Made by a program: the position numbers and the translations under genes. Below the pieces are notes generated by a model, which was not told the DNA's origin, did no database searches, and worked only from the letters and a program-made list of their open reading frames with translations. Shown in pieces: positions 15,274 through 19,463 of a DNA stretch of 19,463 nt. How positions within the stretch are numbered: the stretch's first letter is position 1; the number at the start of each line of letters is the position of its first letter. Origin of the DNA: Gammaproteobacteria bacterium (GTDB lineage Bacteria; Pseudomonadota; Gammaproteobacteria; SZUA-229); contig JAOUPA010000018.1 of the NCBI GenBank assembly GCA_029880105.1, forward strand, positions 1-19,463, in the 5' to 3' direction.

Positions 15274-16033
15274 GTGAAGCTACACTGATTTTTTTCAGCG
15301 TCTCCAGCTGCAGACCATTTTTCTCTGCCAGTTCCAGCGCACGCGCCAGTCGAGCTGGCGCGCTACGGCCCATGCACTGGTGATTCAGGTCACCATTAAA
15401 CGCCTTTACCATTCCGTCGATCAGCGCAGCTGAATCGAATTCCTGCCCCGTTAAGGCCTGCTGCAGAACAATCACCTCATAGGCCACAGCAGTGGCAACA
15501 TCACGATGGCTCTGCCAGAGCTCACCAACATTGCCGCCCACCTGTAGACCAGCGATATTGGTCGTCAGAATATAAACATTTTTCAGCACCAGCTCGAATA
15601 GCAGTTCCTTGCTGCTTTGCAATACATGCGTGGCAATATCGATAGAAACCAGTGCCTCGGCAATATCACTGGCGTGTTTACCGTAGACCGGTGATGGGAT
15701 AATTACTTTGGAGTCCATGCCCTTTTTCTTTTCGAACCAGACCGAAACCACCGTTGGTTCAAGATCATACTGTTGCCAGTCATTGGGTAACAACTCGTTC
15801 TGCAGCAATACCAGCCGGTCGCGCCACACTACAGGCACCTGTTGTAAGACTGGGTGTAAATCTGCCTCGGCAACGGCAATCAGCACCAACCCGGGATTGG
15901 CAATTTCATTGGCTACAGCAGCCATGTCCATGCTTCTTATAACAGGAAAAACCGGGTGCCCAGTACGTAGAAAACCGCGTGCGAATACGCTACCCATTTC
16001 ACCCATGCCAACAACTACTATAGAATCTCTCAT
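15266..16033 (-). CDS. Ketopantoate-reductase-like NAD(P)-binding protein
   Basis: A 255-residue protein with a Rossmann nucleotide-binding start, VVVGMGEMGS (GxGxxG at 9-14). GLVLIAVAEADL follows at about 48-59, then LQNELLP at 77-83, comparable to the LQNG motif of ketopantoate reductases. The helix LVLKNVYILTTNIAGL at 148-163 has a Lys151-Asn152 pair in the place of the conserved catalytic Lys-Asn region of PanE/ApbA. It is shorter than typical PanE (about 300 residues) and diverged, so the substrate is uncertain: a 2-dehydropantoate reductase-like or other beta-hydroxyacid dehydrogenase-like role. It runs opposite to its neighbours, divergent from amgK and convergent with the histidine phosphatase gene. 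Confidence 0.6.
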   Translation of the reverse strand: MRDSIVVVGMGEMGSVFARGFLRTGHPVFPVIRSMDMAAVANEIANPGLVLIAVAEADLHPVLQQVPVVWRDRLVLLQNELLPNDWQQYDLEPTVVSVWFEKKKGMDSKVIIPSPVYGKHASDIAEALVSIDIATHVLQSSKELLFELVLKNVYILTTNIAGLQVGGNVGELWQSHRDVATAVAYEVIVLQQALTGQEFDSAALIDGMVKAFNGDLNHQCMGRSAPARLARALELAEKNGLQLETLKKISVASQA

Positions 16034-16118
16034 CTCACTACCCGTATCAATAATGCGTTAATTGCCCAAACAGCTGCTAAAATCAGCAGCAACATTTTAA
16101 ACCGAAGTTAACAACAAA

Positions 16119-17147
16119 TTGAATTCTTCAGAACACAATCACGATCAGGCTCGTAAAACATTATTAAAAGACTGGTTAAACACGCTTTCTGGTTATAGCT
16201 TTACCAACATTGAGCCGGCCTCTGCCGATGCCAGCTTCCGTCGTTATTTCCGCACCGTCGACAGTAACAGCAAGCAAAGTTATGTCGTGATGGACGCTCC
16301 ACCTGACAAGGAAGACTGCGGCCCTTTCATACAGATGACCGAAATTTTACTCAATGCAGGCATCAACGCGCCGGCAATCCTGGCAAAAAATACTGAGCAG
16401 GGATTTTTACTGCTGACAGATCTGGGTGACCAGCCTTATCTCAACCACCTGAATGATCGCTACGCATCGACCCTGTACATCGATGCACTCTCTTCACTGG
16501 TGCGCATGCAGAACATCAAGGACGAAGTATTAGGCAAATTACCTGTGTATAACGCACAACGCCTGCAGGACGAGATGAATTTATTTGATAGCTGGTACCT
16601 GAATAAACACCTCGAAGTTACACTCAACCAACAACAGCTGGCCACGCTAACATCTATTTTCAATTTATTAATAAATAATGCACTCGAACAACCGCAGGTT
16701 TTTGTACACCGCGATTTTCACTCGCGTAACTTAATGCTCACACAGAAAGACAATCCTGGTGTGATTGACTACCAGGACGCCGTCGTTGGCCCATTTACCT
16801 ACGATCTGGTTTCACTATTTAAAGACTGCTACATCGAGTGGCCTCGCGACAAGGTTGAGCAATGGCTGGAAGAATTTTTATTAAAGTCAGAGCTCGCCTA
16901 CCAGCAAGAGATCAAGTTACCGAAACTCACCCGATGGTTCGATCTAATGGGTGTACAGCGTCACCTTAAGGTACTCGGTATTTTTGCGCGACTTAACTAT
17001 CGCGACGGCAAGGCACAGTACCTGAACGACCTACCGCTGACACTCAAGTACGTTGTCGATACCTGCGACCTCTACACAGAACTCGAGCCATTAAAAGAAC
17101 TGCTCGAGCAACTGGTATTAAACCACCCGAAGGTCAAGCTACCATGA
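16119..17147 (+). CDS. amgK: N-acetylmuramate/N-acetylglucosamine kinase AmgK
   Basis: A 342-residue aminoglycoside-phosphotransferase-fold kinase. SADASFRRYFR at 35-45 is the glycine-loop region of AmgK-type proteins. HRDFHSRN at 197-204 is the catalytic loop (Asp199), and VIDYQDAVVGPFTYDLVSL at 215-233 carries the metal-binding Asp (IDYQD) and the conserved GP-x-x-YDL. AmgK phosphorylates MurNAc at C1 in the recycling route that bypasses de novo UDP-MurNAc synthesis and gives fosfomycin tolerance in Pseudomonas. The adjoining murU, overlapped by four bases (ATGA), is the partner enzyme and confirms the call. The start is TTG 16119: an in-frame TAA lies 21 bases upstream and the next Met is residue 58. 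The ribosome site is weak (GAAG about 12 bases upstream). Confidence 0.93.
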   Translation: MNSSEHNHDQARKTLLKDWLNTLSGYSFTNIEPASADASFRRYFRTVDSNSKQSYVVMDAPPDKEDCGPFIQMTEILLNAGINAPAILAKNTEQGFLLLTDLGDQPYLNHLNDRYASTLYIDALSSLVRMQNIKDEVLGKLPVYNAQRLQDEMNLFDSWYLNKHLEVTLNQQQLATLTSIFNLLINNALEQPQVFVHRDFHSRNLMLTQKDNPGVIDYQDAVVGPFTYDLVSLFKDCYIEWPRDKVEQWLEEFLLKSELAYQQEIKLPKLTRWFDLMGVQRHLKVLGIFARLNYRDGKAQYLNDLPLTLKYVVDTCDLYTELEPLKELLEQLVLNHPKVKLP

Positions 17148-17809
17148 AGGCCATGATACTGGCCGCTGGCCGCGGTGAACGTCTGCGCCCACTCACCGAC
17201 AACACACCCAAACCACTGCTCAAAGTTGGCAAGCAAAGCCTGATCGAATACCACCTGCACAAACTGGCACAGACTAGCATCAAAGAAGTAGTCATCAATG
17301 TCGCCTGGCTAGGTACACAGATACAGCAAGCACTCGGTAATGGTAAAAAATATGGTTTGAATATTCATTATTCAGATGAAGGCACCCAGGCACTGGAAAC
17401 TGCTGGTGGTATCATCAAGGCATTACCCCTGCTCGGTGACGAGCCCTTCCTGATTATTAATGGCGACATTTTCACCGATTACGATTTCAACAAACTCATT
17501 CAAACAAATATCACCAGCGAGGCCCATCTGGTCATGGTCGAAAACCCGGACCACAACCACAAAGGTGATTTCGCACTGGAAGGCAGCTGGCTGAAAAATA
17601 ACGGCGAACCACTCTATACCTACAGTGGTATCGGTATATACAGCCCGGAATTCTTCGCCGGTATAGCCAACGGCGTGGTCGCACTTGCACCGATACTAAA
17701 AGAAAAAATCACGCAACAACAAGTCAGTGGCGAACTTTTTACTGGCGCATGGACCGATGTCGGCACAGCAGAACGCTTGCAACAGCTAAACGATCAACTA
17801 AATTCATAA
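17144..17809 (+). CDS. murU: N-acetylmuramate alpha-1-phosphate uridylyltransferase MurU
   Basis: A 221-residue sugar-1-phosphate nucleotidyltransferase, shorter than GlmU or RfbA because it lacks any C-terminal acyltransferase or hexapeptide domain, as MurU does. The nucleotide loop LAAGRGERLRPLT is at 6-18, TPKPLL at 21-26, ETAGGI at 85-90, and the metal-binding INGD at 105-108. The final ELFTGAWTDVGTAERL carries the second metal-binding Asp. MurU makes UDP-MurNAc from MurNAc-1-phosphate and UTP, closing the recycling route begun by AmpD and AmgK. The ATG overlaps the amgK stop and AAGG lies a little upstream, so the two are coupled. dgkA follows after 22 bases. Confidence 0.94.
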   Translation: MKAMILAAGRGERLRPLTDNTPKPLLKVGKQSLIEYHLHKLAQTSIKEVVINVAWLGTQIQQALGNGKKYGLNIHYSDEGTQALETAGGIIKALPLLGDEPFLIINGDIFTDYDFNKLIQTNITSEAHLVMVENPDHNHKGDFALEGSWLKNNGEPLYTYSGIGIYSPEFFAGIANGVVALAPILKEKITQQQVSGELFTGAWTDVGTAERLQQLNDQLNS

Positions 17810-17831
17810 AAATAAAACAACAGGAAATATC

Positions 17832-18197
17832 ATGGCAAAAACCGGCGCAACTGGCATCACCCGCATCATCAATGCCGCAGGTTATTCATGGCTGGGCTTC
17901 AAGGCCGCCTACAAACATGAAGCAGCATTCCGCCAAGAACTATGGCTGTGCATTTTGCTGATACCCGCTGCCCTGTATTTTGGCGAGACACTATTAGATA
18001 AAGCCATACTCATCAGCAGCCTGTTATTTGTCCTGGTTGTCGAGCTAATCAACTCTGCCATCGAGGCTGTAGTCGATCGCTTTGGCGATGAACTCCACGA
18101 ACTATCAGGCCGTGCCAAAGACATGGGCTCAACTGCAGTATTTATTGCGATTACGATTACGATAATCATCTGGATAAGCGTGTTAAGCAATCCCTAG
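17832..18197 (+). CDS. dgkA: Diacylglycerol kinase DgkA
   Basis: A 121-residue inner-membrane kinase, the family's usual length. An N-terminal amphipathic region (RIINAAGYSWLGFKAAYKHE) is followed by three membrane helices at about 36-51, 56-74 and 98-117. The signature ELINSAIEAVVDR (71-83), with the presumed catalytic Glu78, and ELSGRAKDMGS (90-100) are intact; Glu30 matches another conserved acidic residue. DgkA phosphorylates diacylglycerol left by membrane-derived glucan or lipid modification, returning it to phospholipid synthesis. The ATG has AGGA 7 bases upstream. The gene follows murU by 22 bases and is probably in the same transcript. It converges with the VWA lipoprotein gene; I see no convincing terminator in the 61-base gap. 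Confidence 0.97.
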   Translation: MAKTGATGITRIINAAGYSWLGFKAAYKHEAAFRQELWLCILLIPAALYFGETLLDKAILISSLLFVLVVELINSAIEAVVDRFGDELHELSGRAKDMGSTAVFIAITITIIIWISVLSNP

Positions 18198-18258
18198 TAC
18201 ATTACTCTGCCATTCATAGTACTTTTAACTATTCAGCAAACGGTTATGCACTGTTATA

Positions 18259-18939
18259 TTAATTACTTTGCAGCAATCCATCGACACGCTCAAGGTCATT
18301 GACCACTCGCCAGCTGCCGCCATTTGATTCAACACGGCTACTCCAGTTTGCCAACCTGTCCATATATTCTCGTGGATCGACATTGTCTGAACGCAGTTTC
18401 GTAACATTGAGTGCAGTCACCGTAACACCGGCAAAATTAATTGGGAAATCACGGATGTGTCCCTTGGGTATTTCCTCTTTCATGTCCGAAAAGACAAAAA
18501 TATGTCGATTGCCCGCACCGGTCTCTTCCAGAAATTCGACCGCCTGTAACATACCACCACTAATATCGGTATAGGTGCTGCTCTTTACTTCAGCTACCAT
18601 TTTATTAATAGCATCCTGGAATGAACGCTTCTGCGAATTTGCCGCCGACGGCCTGTCATCAAAAGTCATTTTTGCCACGATATCTTTTTCACTAAAACTG
18701 CCACTATCGATTCGCGCCACCGCAAAAGAATCGCCACTGTTTAATGTACCCAGGATATAGTTAATAATTGACTGCGCCTTTTCCAGTTCATTGGTGTAGG
18801 TACCCGAAGTATCCAGCAACAACATAACCGATGTTGCATGTGAGCGACCATCGGAACAGGATGACAACATGGTAACCATCGCGACTAAAATCATTGCCGC
18901 AATTTTTCTCAACAACCTTCCCATTATTACGTTGTTCAT
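18259..18939 (-). CDS. VWA-domain lipoprotein
   Basis: A 226-residue protein with a basic N-terminus, a hydrophobic helix (12-25) and a lipobox Leu-Ser-Ser-Cys28, followed by a von Willebrand factor A domain. The MIDAS loop is DTSGT at 43-47, with Thr in place of the usual last Ser. SSTYTDISGG provides a Thr/Asp for metal, and HIFVFSDMKEE the third Asp. There are two ATG options: the one at 18945 touches the AGGAG at 18946-18950, while the one at 18939 has ideal 6-base spacing and is preferred. It lies just downstream of a multi-spanning membrane protein gene and is probably cotranslated with it. VWA lipoproteins bind partner proteins through the metal site; the partner here is unknown. Family call is good, function open. 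Confidence 0.75.
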   Translation of the reverse strand: MNNVIMGRLLRKIAAMILVAMVTMLSSCSDGRSHATSVMLLLDTSGTYTNELEKAQSIINYILGTLNSGDSFAVARIDSGSFSEKDIVAKMTFDDRPSAANSQKRSFQDAINKMVAEVKSSTYTDISGGMLQAVEFLEETGAGNRHIFVFSDMKEEIPKGHIRDFPINFAGVTVTALNVTKLRSDNVDPREYMDRLANWSSRVESNGGSWRVVNDLERVDGLLQSN

Positions 18940-18951
18940 AATCATCTCCTG

Positions 18952-19463
18952 TTAATGAGTTGCCGTGGCCAGGTCACTATCATTTTTAGAGGCTGCACTT
19001 TCTTTTTTATTGACCAGTATATCTTCAAGCTTCAGAGGTATAAAAATAATCAGGTCATAAATATTTAACAGGATATGCCCGATATTACTGGACAGGCTGC
19101 CGACCTGCCTGATAACAAAGGCCAGAACTTTTAGCATAAATACGCAGACCATACCGATCACCGTCCTTAGCGAATGCACAAATGACTCAAGCGGTATCGC
19201 CACCAGCATTAATGCGAATGGTAAAATGAACCCCATGACCATCTGGCCAACGGTAGTTATCCAGCGAAACTCAGGTGCCACAACGGCTACGCCAGCCAGT
19301 GACTGGGTCAATGCCTCACGGTCAGCCGCCAGCAAATCACGCATATAAGCCAAAGAGGATTCAACACCAGCAAAGATAAGCAGAAAAATAAATGCAGTAA
19401 CCGCCATATTTTTTCTTAGCTTGTCATTGAGCGCACCGATAATTGGAAATAAACGCGAACCTG
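18952..19463 (-). CDS. Multi-spanning membrane protein, cut by right edge
   Basis: Only the C-terminal part is in the window. The frame stays open through base 19463 (residues GSRLFPIIGALNDKLRKN before the Met at 19407), so the true start probably lies beyond the edge, although a start at 19407 cannot be excluded. About 170 residues are visible, with hydrophobic segments near 20-37, 66-90, 99-117 and 125-146, and a polar Lys/Ser/Asp tail. I do not recognise the family. Its stop lies 12 bases before the start preferred for the VWA lipoprotein, and the ribosome site of that gene sits in between, so the two form one transcription unit. A physical link between the pair is inferred only. Confidence 0.6.
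   Translation of the reverse strand, partial: GSRLFPIIGALNDKLRKNMAVTAFIFLLIFAGVESSLAYMRDLLAADREALTQSLAGVAVVAPEFRWITTVGQMVMGFILPFALMLVAIPLESFVHSLRTVIGMVCVFMLKVLAFVIRQVGSLSSNIGHILLNIYDLIIFIPLKLEDILVNKKESAASKNDSDLATATH

Noticed and set aside
16073..16090. gctgct-aaaatc-agcagc inverted repeat in the leader between the reductase and amgK
   Set aside because: A 6-bp stem with no T tract and no known operator; could be chance.
1..19463. Search for CRISPR, tRNA, rRNA, insertion sequences, attachment sites, riboswitches and defence genes
   Set aside because: No regularly spaced repeats, cloverleaf, transposase, integrase or defence-type domains were seen; the window looks like core chromosome.

Overview
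The window reads as chromosomal core DNA of a gammaproteobacterium outside the Enterobacterales. The evidence is a GatCAB amidotransferase operon divergent from mreBCD (an arrangement also known in Pseudomonas), a Rep helicase, a frataxin of the CyaY type, an ampDE pair and an AmgK-MurU recycling pair. Base composition looks even and moderate throughout. I see no insertion sequence, prophage, CRISPR array, tRNA or rRNA, and no stretch of 300 bases without a gene.

Layout. 1-1390 (+): the C-terminal end of an MCE/MlaD-type lipid-transport protein and a TPR lipoprotein. 1421-4951 (-): a tightly overlapping gatC-gatA-gatB-cyaY operon, in which misacylated-tRNA amidation genes are coupled to frataxin. 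5162-7606 (+): mreB-mreC-mreD, rod-shape determination, with a hairpin between mreB and mreC. 7742-8792 (+): a small DUF350 membrane protein followed one base later by a membrane-anchored transglutaminase-like protein that starts at GTG. A perfect 18-bp bidirectional terminator at 8887-8927 separates this from 8943-10865 (-), a cytochrome c/FTR1 fusion iron permease. The permease has a strong sigma-70-type promoter whose -10 box lies inside a Fur-box-like site, and two more palindromes lie upstream. 11022-13046 (-): rep. 13173-15259 (+): ampD, ampE and a histidine phosphatase. 15266-16033 (-): a ketopantoate-reductase-like protein. 16119-18197 (+): amgK, murU and dgkA. 18259 to the right edge (-): a VWA-domain lipoprotein and a multi-spanning membrane protein cut by the window end.

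The functional theme is the cell envelope: MreBCD directs wall synthesis, AmpD with AmgK and MurU recycles muropeptides, DgkA recycles diacylglycerol, and the MCE protein moves lipid. A second theme is iron, with the Fur-type operator region of the FTR1 permease and frataxin in the gat operon. Several genes begin at non-ATG codons (rep TTG, amgK TTG, the transglutaminase GTG, probably ampD GTG). I see no defence system or obviously novel machine. The most interesting points are the FTR1 operator region, the gatB-cyaY coupling, the DUF350/transglutaminase pair, the recycling cluster, and the VWA lipoprotein/membrane pair.
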